Source: Micromonospora echinaurantiaca (GTDB lineage Bacteria > Actinomycetota > Actinomycetes > Mycobacteriales > Micromonosporaceae). From it: 64,000 bases of DNA. Shown here piece by piece: positions 17,156 through 24,628 of the stretch (position 1 is its first letter; each line of letters opens with the position of its first letter). The notes under the pieces were generated by a model. That model had not been told where the DNA came from. It ran no database searches and saw nothing but the letters and a program-made list of their open reading frames with translations. The position numbers and the translations under genes are program-made. The stretch covers positions 3,360,501 through 3,424,500 of the forward strand of contig NZ_LT607750.1 of NCBI RefSeq assembly GCF_900090235.1, written 5' to 3'.

Positions 17156-17189
17156 GGGGTAATGCGCGACGCCGTCCGACGTCGCCACG

Positions 17190-17262
17190 CAGGCCGTACG
17201 GGGTTCGAACCCGTGACCTCCCGGCTGAGAACCGGGTGAGCTTCCAATTGCTCCAACGGCCC
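17190..17262 (-). tRNA. tRNA-Glu (CTC)
   Basis: Acceptor GGGCCGT/ACGGCCT (one terminal G-T), D-stem GAGC/GCTC, anticodon stem CCCGG/CCGGG with loop TTCTCAG (anticodon CTC), T-arm ACGGG-TTCGAAC-CCCGT. Well-formed cloverleaf. CCA not encoded. Confidence 0.92.
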
Positions 17263-17294
17263 GTGCCGGGACGGGTCCGCTGCCCGTCCCGCCG

Positions 17295-17367
17295 TCCGGG
17301 ACCGGGGAATCGAACCCCGTGTCTCTCGCGCCCAAAGCGAGCGGGTCAGCCAGCTCCCTCGTCCCGG
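17295..17367 (-). tRNA. tRNA-Pro (TGG)
   Basis: Perfect acceptor CCGGGAC/GTCCCGG, anticodon stem CTCGC/GCGAG with loop TTTGGGC (anticodon TGG), T-arm CGGGG-TTCGATT-CCCCG, discriminator A. The D-arm is short, with only about three pairs. It is the first gene of the array. Confidence 0.9.
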
Positions 17368-17480
17368 TGGTGTGCCACCGCCCGGCCGGACCGGGGGTGG
17401 CGACTCATGCCGTCCACTATGGAGTTGAGAAGGATCGACGTCGCCGGCGCCCGGGACGCGGAAGTACGGAAAGGGAAACG

Positions 17481-17513
17481 AAAAAGCCGCCCGGCCCCGG
17501 TGGGGTGGGCGGC
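17481..17513 (-). terminator. Rho-independent terminator
   Basis: On the minus strand: outer stem GCCGCCC/GGGCGGC, inner stem CCCC/GGGG with ACC loop, followed by TTTTT. It lies 18 bp after the stop of the 43-codon gene and separates it from the tRNA array, so the array should have its own promoter between about 17370 and 17480. Confidence 0.85.
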
Positions 17514-17531
17514 TGCGCGTACGCGCCGGCG

Positions 17532-17663
17532 CTAGTCGCGCCACCACCCCGGTCGCCGGCCCTGCTCGGCTCGGCACAGACCCCGGGCGGGTTCGCCCGC
17601 GGGCAGCAGGGCACCACCGCGCGGCATCAGCCACATGGCGTTGGTGCGGTTGCGCTGCGACAC
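17532..17663 (-). CDS. 43-residue small protein of unknown function
   Basis: The frame reads VSQRNRTNAMWLMPRGGALL and ends GRRPGWWRD. Support for a real gene: GGAG six bases before the GTG start, high third-position GC, and a strong rho-independent terminator 18 bp beyond the stop. It lies about 100 bp downstream of the ribosomal-protection GTPase gene and may be its co-transcribed last gene. One Cys, no membrane segment, basic and Trp-rich. An in-frame TTG four codons upstream (reading LEYA before VSQ) is an alternative start. I do not recognise a family with certainty. Confidence 0.55.
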   Translation of the reverse strand: MSQRNRTNAMWLMPRGGALLPAGEPARGLCRAEQGRRPGWWRD

Positions 17664-17766
17664 GGCGTACTCCAAAGGGGATCTGCTCGGTTGACCTTGC
17701 GACGAGGACGTTAGCGGGCCCGGCCGGGCACGGCAATGGATATTCCGTGGCCGGCCGGGCCGGTCG

Positions 17767-19767
17767 CTAACCCTCCCGGCGCCCGGCGACCCGTCGGACC
17801 ACCGCCAGCAGGTACTTCCGGCGGTCCGTCGGGTCGTGGTCCCAGCGTTCCCGCACCGGGGCCGCGCCGCGTACCGGGCGGTGATGGTCGAAAGTAGACT
17901 CCAGCAGCCCCTCGCCGCGGGTCAGCGAGGGCAGCCGCTGCTCCAGCGCGTGCACCCGCCCGGCGGGGATGTCGCCCGCCACCACGTACGCCGCGCCCTG
18001 GGCGGTGGTCTGCCGGGGCACCGCGTCCAGGCCGGCCAGCACCGGCAGCACCGCGCCGAGCGCGTCGGCCGGCACCTCCAGCCGGAAGTGGTGCATCGGC
18101 TCCGCCACCCGGGTGCCGGCCTGCTGCAACGCCGCCATCAGCACCAGCGGGGTGAGGTTGCGGAAGTCCCCGGCGGTGCTGGACATGCTCTTGTCGAAGG
18201 TGCCGTGCGAGTGGCTCTGCCGCGCCCAGTAGCCGGAGTGGGTCATGGTGACCACGCAGTCGAGGACCTGCCACCCGTGCGGACCCTGGCGCAGCGTCTC
18301 GTGCACGGTCTCCTCGACGGCGGCGAAGAACGCCGGCGGCATGGAGCCGAGTTCCACGCCGAGCCGGAAGGTGGGCCCGCTGCCCGGCGGGCCGGGCTCG
18401 ACCCGCAGCCCGACGGTGGCGAGGAACGGATTGGGCGGCACGCCGATGAACTCGACCGCCGCGCCGACCCCGACCACCCGCTCCACGTGCACGGTGGTGG
18501 TCTCCCGGAAGGTGACGGCCACGCCGTGGTCGTCGGCGAGGACCGCCTGGATGACCTCCTTCTGCACCTCGCCGTAGAGCGACACGGAGATCTCGCGGCG
18601 GATCGGGTCCTGCCGGACGTTGATCAGCGGATCCTGCTCGGCGAGCTGGGTGAGCGCCGCGTGCAGCGCCCCACGGTCGCCGGGCCGCTGCGGCAGCACG
18701 ACGGTCTCCAGGGTGGGCGGCGGGAAGTGCCGGCGGCCACCCGGCGGCGGCGCGCCGACCGGATCGCCGACCCGGAGGTGGTCCAGCCCGCGCAGGATGG
18801 CGATCCGGCCGGCGGTCACCGCCTCGGCGCGGACGGCGGCGCCCTGGTCGAAGAGTTCGATGCCGGTCACCTTCGGCTGGTGGGCCGGGCCGGCGGGCAC
18901 CCGATCGCGGGTGCGCAGCGTCCCGCCGAACAGCCGGACGTAGGCGAGCTTCTCGCCGGCCGGGCCGCGCTCGACCTTGAAGACCGTGCCGGAGACCGGC
19001 GCGTCGGCGGCACCGCTGGTCGCGGGCAGCAGCTCGGTCAGGGCGGCGACCAGCGCCTCGACGCCGGCGCCGGTGACCGCCGAGCCGGCGAGCACCGGGT
19101 GGACCAGCGCGCGGCGGGACTGCGCGGCGAGCGCCGTCCGCAGTCGCGGTGCGTCCACCGCCGCCTCGTCCTCGACGTACGCGGTCAGCAGCGCCTCGTC
19201 GTGCGCGGTGAGCACGTCGACCAGCCGGCCGGTGAGGGCCGGATCGGTGTCGGCGTACGGCACGAAGCGAGCGTCGGGGGTGCCGGGCCGCTCGACGGCG
19301 CCCATCGGCACGACGGCGGCGCAGAGCCGGGCGGCGATGTCCCGCAGGGTGCGGTCGGCGTCCGCGCCGGCCCGGTCGATCTTGTTGACGAAGATCAGGG
19401 TGGGCAGGCCCAGGCGCTGGAGCGTGCGCATCAGCACCCGGGTCTGCGCCTGTACGCCCTCGACGGCCGAGACCACCAGCACGGCGCCGTCGAGCACGCC
19501 GAGCGCGCGCTCCACCTCGGCGATGAAGTCCGGGTGGCCGGGGGTGTCGATCAGGTTGACCGTCACGTCGCCGATCTGGAACGACACGACGGCGGAGCGG
19601 ATGGTGATGCCCCGCTGCCGCTCCAACGGCAACGAGTCGGTACGGGTGGTGCCCGCGTCCACGCTGCCGGGCTCGTCGATCACGCCGACGGCGTGCAGCA
19701 GACGTTCGGTCAGGCTGGTCTTTCCGGCGTCAACATGCGCCAGGATCCCTACGTTGAGCGTCTTCAC
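17767..19767 (-). CDS. Ribosomal protection GTPase, TetM/OtrA type
   Basis: A 666-residue EF-G-like GTPase starting at GTG 19767 (MKTLNVGILAHVDAGKTSLT). G1 is AHVDAGKTS, G3 DTPGHPDF, G4 NKID. EF-G-like domains II-V follow, and length matches OtrA and TetM (about 640-665) rather than EF-G (about 700). These proteins dislodge tetracycline from the ribosome; actinomycetes often carry chromosomal homologues as self-protection or as WhiB7-regulon members. An overlapping upstream ORF and a WhiB7-like promoter precede it. Resistance phenotype is inferred from family only. Confidence 0.9.
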   Translation of the reverse strand: MKTLNVGILAHVDAGKTSLTERLLHAVGVIDEPGSVDAGTTRTDSLPLERQRGITIRSAVVSFQIGDVTVNLIDTPGHPDFIAEVERALGVLDGAVLVVSAVEGVQAQTRVLMRTLQRLGLPTLIFVNKIDRAGADADRTLRDIAARLCAAVVPMGAVERPGTPDARFVPYADTDPALTGRLVDVLTAHDEALLTAYVEDEAAVDAPRLRTALAAQSRRALVHPVLAGSAVTGAGVEALVAALTELLPATSGAADAPVSGTVFKVERGPAGEKLAYVRLFGGTLRTRDRVPAGPAHQPKVTGIELFDQGAAVRAEAVTAGRIAILRGLDHLRVGDPVGAPPPGGRRHFPPPTLETVVLPQRPGDRGALHAALTQLAEQDPLINVRQDPIRREISVSLYGEVQKEVIQAVLADDHGVAVTFRETTTVHVERVVGVGAAVEFIGVPPNPFLATVGLRVEPGPPGSGPTFRLGVELGSMPPAFFAAVEETVHETLRQGPHGWQVLDCVVTMTHSGYWARQSHSHGTFDKSMSSTAGDFRNLTPLVLMAALQQAGTRVAEPMHHFRLEVPADALGAVLPVLAGLDAVPRQTTAQGAAYVVAGDIPAGRVHALEQRLPSLTRGEGLLESTFDHHRPVRGAAPVRERWDHDPTDRRKYLLAVVRRVAGRREG

Positions 19768-19831
19768 GCCGCGTCATGTCCTTCGGGTCGAGAACGATTC
19801 CGAGCTGGTTGGACATGAACGTCGCGCGCAT
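19730..19831 (-). CDS. Upstream ORF overlapping the ribosomal-protection gene
   Basis: A 33-codon frame from ATG 19831, preceded by GGAAGGG, reading MRATFMSNQLGIVLDPKDMT and ending DPGAC. It overlaps the first 38 bases of the GTPase gene in another frame. Position, ribosome-binding site and overlap are what is expected of a leader peptide controlling an antibiotic-response gene by translation or attenuation. A second in-frame ATG (19816) gives MSNQLG. No proof of translation from sequence alone. Confidence 0.45.
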   Translation of the reverse strand: MRATFMSNQLGIVLDPKDMTRREDAQRRDPGAC

Positions 19832-19890
19832 TCCGGGGATCCCTTCCGTTGTCGGCCGTGGTGACCAGTGCAGCAGCGCACCCGCCGGCC

Positions 19891-19907
19891 GGGCAACCGA
19901 ATAACCC
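19891..19907 (-). promoter_or_regulatory. Candidate WhiB7-type promoter for the ribosomal-protection gene
   Basis: On the minus strand GGGTTATTCGGTTGCCC places an AT-rich patch immediately upstream of a GGTTGCC -35-like element, the arrangement known for WhiB7-dependent promoters. A weak -10 (TGCACT) follows after about 18 bp, and the leader ORF starts about 60 bp downstream of the -35. It also lies between this gene and the divergent lyase gene. Confidence 0.4.
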
Positions 19908-19945
19908 GAACGTGCGATCGGGGCGGAACCGGGTACCCCGGCGGG

Positions 19946-21136
19946 ATGAGGCCGAACGCCGAGGGCGTGGACGTCGACGAGCCGCTCGCCGTCGACGTAC
20001 CCCCCGCGCCGCACGACGCCAGCGGAGAGCGGGTGCCGATCCGTCAGCTGGCCGGGCTGGCGCCGGTGGCCCGCCCGGCGCGGCGCTGGACGCCCCGGCG
20101 GGTGGTCGCCACCCCGGCGGCGCTGGACCAGCCGCACGGACGGCGGATCGTGGAGCGGTTGGCGACCCTGGGCATCGAGGTCGAGCGGCTGCGCTCCAAC
20201 CGGCTGGCCGGGGTGCGCGGCGACACCGAGCGGGAGACGTACGCCCGGGCGAAGTCGACCCTGGCGATCGTGGTGAGCCCGCCGTCGCGCCGGAAGCTGC
20301 AACCGATCGCGCCGAGCGCGGACTGGCGGTTCGACCTGGCCGAGGGCTGCCCGGCGCACTGCCAGTACTGCTACCTGGCCGGCTCGCTCTCCGGCCCTCC
20401 GGTGACCCGGGTCTACGCCGACCTCGACGAGATCCTGGCCGGGCTCGCCGGCTACGCCGGGCAGGGGACGGTGACCAGCCGCAACCCGCGCCGGGCCGGG
20501 GAGGGCACCACGTTCGAGGCGTCGTGCTACACCGACCCGCTCGCCCTGGAGCACCTGACCGGCAGTTGGCGGCGGGCGGTGGAGCACTTCGCCGGCTGGG
20601 ACGCGCCGGTGCAGCTGCGCTGGACCACCAAGTACGCCGACGTGGACAGCTTCGTCGGGCTGCCACACGCCGGGCACACCCGGGTGCGGTTCAGCGTCAA
20701 CTGCCGGCCGGTGAGCGAGCGGATGGAGGGCGGTACGGCCCGGGTCCCGGACCGACTGGCCGCGCTGCGCCGGCTCGCCCTGGACGGCTACCCGGTCGGC
20801 CTCACCATCGCCCCGATCATGCCGCTGCCCGACTGGCGGGCGCACTACGGCGAGCTGCTCGGCGCGGTCGCGGCGGCGGTCGACGGGGTGCCCGACCTGG
20901 ACCTGACCGCCGAACTGATCACGCACCGGTTCACCCCGGGCAGCAAGGAGGTGCTGCTCGGCTGGTATCCGCGCACGAAGCTGGAGATGGACGAGACGCT
21001 GCGCAGCCGCCGGCACGGCCGGTTCGGCGCGGTCAAGTACGTCTACCCGCGCGACACGATGACCGAGTTGCGCTCCTGGTTCGAGCGCGAGCTGGCCGAC
21101 CGGCTGCCGGCCTGCCGGATCCTCTACTGGACCTGA
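19946..21136 (+). CDS. splB: Spore photoproduct lyase family radical SAM protein
   Basis: A 396-residue protein from ATG 19946 (MRPNAEGVDVDEPLAVDVPP). The radical-SAM cluster motif is CPAHCQYC (Cys 135, 139, 142; CX3CX2C), with FDLAEG before it and YLAGSL after it, as in SPL. C-terminal sequences PIMPLPDW and RILYWT also fit the family. SPL reverses the thymine dimer 'spore photoproduct' in UV-irradiated DNA; homologues occur in spore-forming Micromonosporaceae. It is divergent from the ribosomal-protection gene and followed at 27 bp by an esterase gene. Exact substrate in actinomycetes is unproven. Confidence 0.86.
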   Translation: MRPNAEGVDVDEPLAVDVPPAPHDASGERVPIRQLAGLAPVARPARRWTPRRVVATPAALDQPHGRRIVERLATLGIEVERLRSNRLAGVRGDTERETYARAKSTLAIVVSPPSRRKLQPIAPSADWRFDLAEGCPAHCQYCYLAGSLSGPPVTRVYADLDEILAGLAGYAGQGTVTSRNPRRAGEGTTFEASCYTDPLALEHLTGSWRRAVEHFAGWDAPVQLRWTTKYADVDSFVGLPHAGHTRVRFSVNCRPVSERMEGGTARVPDRLAALRRLALDGYPVGLTIAPIMPLPDWRAHYGELLGAVAAAVDGVPDLDLTAELITHRFTPGSKEVLLGWYPRTKLEMDETLRSRRHGRFGAVKYVYPRDTMTELRSWFERELADRLPACRILYWT

Positions 21137-21163
21137 TCGCCGCGTCGACTACGGTCGGGCACC

Positions 21164-21946
21164 GTGGCCCTGATGCGTGTCGACTTCTACTCCGAGGTGC
21201 TCACCCTCAGCACCTCGATGACGGTGATCCTGCCGCAGCGCACCACCTCGCAGATCGGCATGGCCGGCGGCGTCACCGCCGGCGATCCGCCGGTGCTGTA
21301 CCTGCTGCACGGCCTGACCGACGACGACACCATCTGGCTGCGCCGCACTTCGATCGAGCGGTACGTCGCCCCGCTCGGCCTGGCCGTGGTGATGCCCCAG
21401 GTGTCCCGCAGCTTCTACAGCGACGAGGAGCACGGCAACCGGTACTGGACCTTCCTCAGCTCCGAGCTGCCGCAGGTCTGCTCGTCGTTCTTCCGGCTGT
21501 CCCAACGGCGCGAGGACACCTTCGTCGCCGGGCTGTCGATGGGCGGCTACGGCGCGGTGAAGTGGGCGCTGCGCGAGCCCGACCGGTTCGCCGCCGCGGC
21601 CAGCCTCTCCGGCGCGCTGGACGTGGCCACCCGCCGGCACCACCCGACCAGCCCGCTGGACCCGGCGGTCTGGCACACCGTGTTCGGCGAGCGCCGGGTG
21701 ACCGGCACCGAGGACGACACGATCGCCCTGCTCGACCGGTACGGCGACGGCGGCGCCGACGCACCCGCGCTCTACGTCGCCTGCGGCACCGAGGACTTCC
21801 TGTACGAGGACAACGTCCACTTCGTCGAGACGGCCCGGCTTCGCGGGATCCCGCTCACCGTGGACTTCTCCCCCGGCACGCACGACTGGGCGTACTGGGA
21901 CGCCAAGATCCAGGACGTGCTGGCCTGGTTGCCGCTGCGTGGGTGA
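21164..21946 (+). CDS. Esterase D-like alpha/beta hydrolase
   Basis: A 260-residue hydrolase from GTG 21164 (a second start, ATG 21173, gives MRVDFYSEVL). It has the oxyanion region YLLHGLTDDDTIWLRR, nucleophile elbow GLSMGGYGA, the Asp in CGTEDFLYEDN and catalytic His in PGTHDWAYWD, the typical tributyrin esterase/mycolyltransferase-like (esterase D) set. No signal peptide, so cytoplasmic. It follows the lyase gene closely on the same strand. Substrate probably a short acyl ester. Confidence 0.88.
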   Translation: MALMRVDFYSEVLTLSTSMTVILPQRTTSQIGMAGGVTAGDPPVLYLLHGLTDDDTIWLRRTSIERYVAPLGLAVVMPQVSRSFYSDEEHGNRYWTFLSSELPQVCSSFFRLSQRREDTFVAGLSMGGYGAVKWALREPDRFAAAASLSGALDVATRRHHPTSPLDPAVWHTVFGERRVTGTEDDTIALLDRYGDGGADAPALYVACGTEDFLYEDNVHFVETARLRGIPLTVDFSPGTHDWAYWDAKIQDVLAWLPLRG

Positions 21947-21969
21947 CCGCGCCGGCCGCCGTTGACGGC

Positions 21970-22003
21970 GTGCGCCGGCGGGGCGGTCGCCCCACCGGCG
22001 CAC
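21970..22003. terminator. Bidirectional terminator hairpin between convergent genes
   Basis: A 16-bp inverted repeat (GTGCGCCGGCGGGGCG and CGCCCCACCGGCGCAC) with one mismatch and a minimal loop, between the esterase (plus) and the alcohol dehydrogenase (minus) stop codons. Confidence 0.6.
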
Positions 22004-22012
22004 GTCCCCCGG

Positions 22013-23050
22013 TCAGCGGCTCAGCACCACCTTGAGCGCACCCGTCTCCGCCGGCCGGGCGAAGACGTCGTACGCGGCGAGGATCTCGTCGAGCGGGAAC
22101 CGGTGGGTGACCAGGTGGCCGGTGTCCAGCTGCCCGGCGACCAGCATGTCGAGCAGCTTGGCGGTGGAGTGGGTGTCCACCAGGCCGGTGGTGATGGTGA
22201 CGTTGCGGATCCACAGGTCTTCCAGGTGCAGCGTCACCGGCTTGCCGTGCACGCCGACGTTGGCCACGTGCCCGCCGGGGCGGACCAGGGTGGTGCAGAG
22301 TTCGAACGCGGCCGGGGTGCCGACGGCCTCGATCACCACGTCGGCCCCGAGGCCGCCGGTGACCTCACGGACCGCCGCCAGCGGGTCGGCGTCGGCGAGC
22401 ACGGTGACGTCCGCGCCGAACTGCTTGGCCGCGTCCAGCCGGCTCTGCGCCCGGTCCACGGCCACCACCTGGGCCGGGGAGAACAGCTTCGCGGTGAGGA
22501 TCGCGGCCAGCCCGATCGGGCCGGTGCCGACCACCACCACGGTGTCACCCGGGCGGACCCGCCCGTTGAGCACGCCCACCTCGTAGGACGTGGGCAGGAT
22601 GTCGGCCAGCAGCACGGCCGCCTCGTCGGAGACCGTCGCCGGCAGCCGGTAGGTGGACAGGTCGGCGAACGGGATCCGGGCGTACTCGGCCTGGACGCCG
22701 TCGACGGTGTGGCCGAGCACCCAGCCACCGCCGCCGAGGCACTGGCCGTAGCTGCCCTCCCGGCAGTAGCGGCACACGCCGCAGGCGGAGATGCAGGACG
22801 CGAGCACCCGGTCGCCCACGGCCAGGTTGGTCACGCCGTCGCCGACCGACACCACGGTGCCGACCGCCTCGTGGCCCAGCACCCGGCCGGGCTGTACCGC
22901 GGGCACGTCGCCGCCCAGGATGTGCAGGTCGGTGCCGCAGATGGTCACCGCGTCGACCCGGATGATCGCGTCGCGCGGCGCCTCGATCGTGGGATCGGGA
23001 ACGTCCTTCCAGGACTTCTTGCCCGGTCCGCCGTAGACGAGCGCCTTCAT
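22013..23050 (-). CDS. Zinc-dependent alcohol dehydrogenase (MDR family)
   Basis: A 345-residue medium-chain dehydrogenase, MKALVYGGPGKKSW at the start. Catalytic zinc motifs: CGTDLHIL and GHEAVGTV. The structural zinc cysteines are CISACGVCRYC with a fourth Cys in YGQC. The Rossmann motif is VVVVGTGPIGLAAI, with Asp in AVDRAQSR pointing to NAD(H). The sequence resembles bacterial class III-like/isopropanol dehydrogenases (VLGHTVDGVQAEYARIPFAD). The ATG is preceded by GAGGAGGACACC. Stands alone between two terminators/promoters; physiological alcohol unknown. Confidence 0.93.
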   Translation of the reverse strand: MKALVYGGPGKKSWKDVPDPTIEAPRDAIIRVDAVTICGTDLHILGGDVPAVQPGRVLGHEAVGTVVSVGDGVTNLAVGDRVLASCISACGVCRYCREGSYGQCLGGGGWVLGHTVDGVQAEYARIPFADLSTYRLPATVSDEAAVLLADILPTSYEVGVLNGRVRPGDTVVVVGTGPIGLAAILTAKLFSPAQVVAVDRAQSRLDAAKQFGADVTVLADADPLAAVREVTGGLGADVVIEAVGTPAAFELCTTLVRPGGHVANVGVHGKPVTLHLEDLWIRNVTITTGLVDTHSTAKLLDMLVAGQLDTGHLVTHRFPLDEILAAYDVFARPAETGALKVVLSR

Positions 23051-23165
23051 GGTGTCCTCCTCACGCCGTCGTCACCTCCCACGCTGCTCTGCGGGAGGCG
23101 CGGCGGGCAGGGTCGGACGGCCCGCCGGACGGGTCCCGAGGTCCCGGCTCCGGCGGGCGGCGTGG

Positions 23166-23672
23166 TCAGGCGCCGACGGTGCCGTCGATGCCCTCGCGGA
23201 GGAAGTCGGCGTGCCCGTTGTGCCGGGCGTACTCGTGGATCAGGTGCAGCATCACCAGCCGCAGCGAGACCCTCTGGTCCCAGCGGGCGTTGTAGCCGGT
23301 CACGTCCAGCGACTCCGCCTCCCGCTCGATCCGCTGGGAGTGCTCCACCTCCCGCTGCCAGGCGTCGAACGCCTCCGCCCGGGTGGACCCGGTGGGGTCG
23401 TACGCCTGCTGGTAGTCGCCGGAGTCCGACCAGACCAGCGGGATGTCCTCGCCGTTGATGACCCGACGGAACCAGGTGCGCTCCACCTCGGCCATGTGTC
23501 GCACCAACCCGAGCAGGGTGAGCGTCGACGGCGGCATGGAGCGCAGTCGCAACTGCTCGTCGGTGAGCCCGTCGCACTTCATGGCCAGGGTCGCCCGGTG
23601 GTAGTCGAGGAAGGCGCGGAGCATGGTGCGCTCGTCCCCGGTGACCGGTGGGCCGATCCGTTCGGTGGTCAC
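23166..23672 (-). CDS. DinB/DUF664-type protein
   Basis: A 168-residue protein starting at GTG 23672 after GGGAGACGACA. The DinB-like four-helix bundle is recognisable from ERTMLRAFLDYHRATLAMKC, LGLVRHMAEVERTWFRRV (metal-binding His in RHMAEVE) and LIHEYARHNGHADFLREGID with further His residues, matching the mycothiol-dependent/DUF664 branch common in actinobacteria. These are presumed metal-dependent thiol transferases; substrate unknown. Confidence 0.9.
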   Translation of the reverse strand: MTTERIGPPVTGDERTMLRAFLDYHRATLAMKCDGLTDEQLRLRSMPPSTLTLLGLVRHMAEVERTWFRRVINGEDIPLVWSDSGDYQQAYDPTGSTRAEAFDAWQREVEHSQRIEREAESLDVTGYNARWDQRVSLRLVMLHLIHEYARHNGHADFLREGIDGTVGA

Positions 23673-23752
23673 TGTCGTCTCCCTCGTCCGGCGGGCACCC
23701 GCCGGTCCGAGGCTGATCATGCCCGGTGGTGGTCGGGCCGCCGCCGACCGGG

Positions 23753-24628
23753 TCAGCCGACCGACGCGCGGGCCACCGGTGCGTCGAAGTAGGTGTCCGG
23801 ATACGGCTCGTCCCGGTAGCGGTAGTGCCACCACTCGCGGTCGTAGTTGACGAATCCCGCGTCGGTCATCAGCCGCCGGAGCAGCCGCCGGTTCTCCCGG
23901 GCGGGGTCGGTGACCCGGGGGTCGTCGGTGTGCGCGAGCGAGTCGAAGCAGTCGAACCCGGTGCCCATGTCGATGCTGTTGTCGGCGAACCGCTGTCCCA
24001 CCGGCGCGGTGCAGGGGACCAGCGGCCGGCCCGGCGCGTACGGGGGTTGGCTGGGGGCGGGGACGTCGACCAGGGTCAGGTCGAGCGTGCTGCCCCGGCT
24101 GTGCGAGGTGGGCGTCCCGATGTAGCCCTGGTCGAACAGCGCCGACTTCGCCACCCGGGGGTAGAACTCCCCCTTCATCTGCTGCTCGCCCGGCCGCTTC
24201 GCCCAGGCGAGGAAGTCGTCGGCGGCCGGCTGAGGGCGGTAGCAGTCGTACACCTTGAGGCTGTGCCCGCCGGCCAGCGCGGCGTCCTGGACCTGGCGCA
24301 GCGCTTCCGCCGCCTCGCGGGTGAGCAGGCAGAGCGGTTCCCGGTAGCCGGCGATCGGCCGGCCGACGAAGTTGTGCGCCCCGGCGTACCGGATGTCGGT
24401 CAGGATGCGCGGGTCGACGTCGGCGAGCACCACGAAGCCCGGCAGGCGCGGCGCCGCGGCCGGCGCCGAGGTCGGGGCCGGCGGTGTGCTCGGCGCCGGT
24501 TCGGGCGAGGAGCGTCCGCAGCCTCCGGCGGACGCCGCGAGCACCCCGAGCGCCGCGACCACCGCGGCCGCCACGGCCGCCCGCCGTCCGGCCGGTGGCC
24601 CCGGGCGGACCGTGCCTGACCTGGTCAC
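23753..24628 (-). CDS. VanX-type D-Ala-D-Ala dipeptidase lipoprotein
   Basis: A 291-residue protein with a hydrophobic N-terminus ending ASAGGCG (lipobox, Cys about 37). The zinc dipeptidase motifs are KVYDCYRPQPAADDFLAWAK, SHSRGSTLDLTLVD (SxHxxGxAxD type) and EWWHYRY, all needed for M15D peptidase activity. It hydrolyses D-alanyl-D-alanine or peptidoglycan fragments outside the cytoplasm. Its start overlaps the stop of the preceding esterase gene (ATGA at 24625-24628). Without vanHA neighbours, a role in cell-wall recycling is more likely than glycopeptide resistance. Confidence 0.9.
   Translation of the reverse strand: MTRSGTVRPGPPAGRRAAVAAAVVAALGVLAASAGGCGRSSPEPAPSTPPAPTSAPAAAPRLPGFVVLADVDPRILTDIRYAGAHNFVGRPIAGYREPLCLLTREAAEALRQVQDAALAGGHSLKVYDCYRPQPAADDFLAWAKRPGEQQMKGEFYPRVAKSALFDQGYIGTPTSHSRGSTLDLTLVDVPAPSQPPYAPGRPLVPCTAPVGQRFADNSIDMGTGFDCFDSLAHTDDPRVTDPARENRRLLRRLMTDAGFVNYDREWWHYRYRDEPYPDTYFDAPVARASVG

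Noticed and set aside
17836..19818. 660-codon plus-strand open frame opposite the ribosomal-protection gene
   Set aside because: Antisense shadow; the minus strand encodes a complete GTPase with all motifs.
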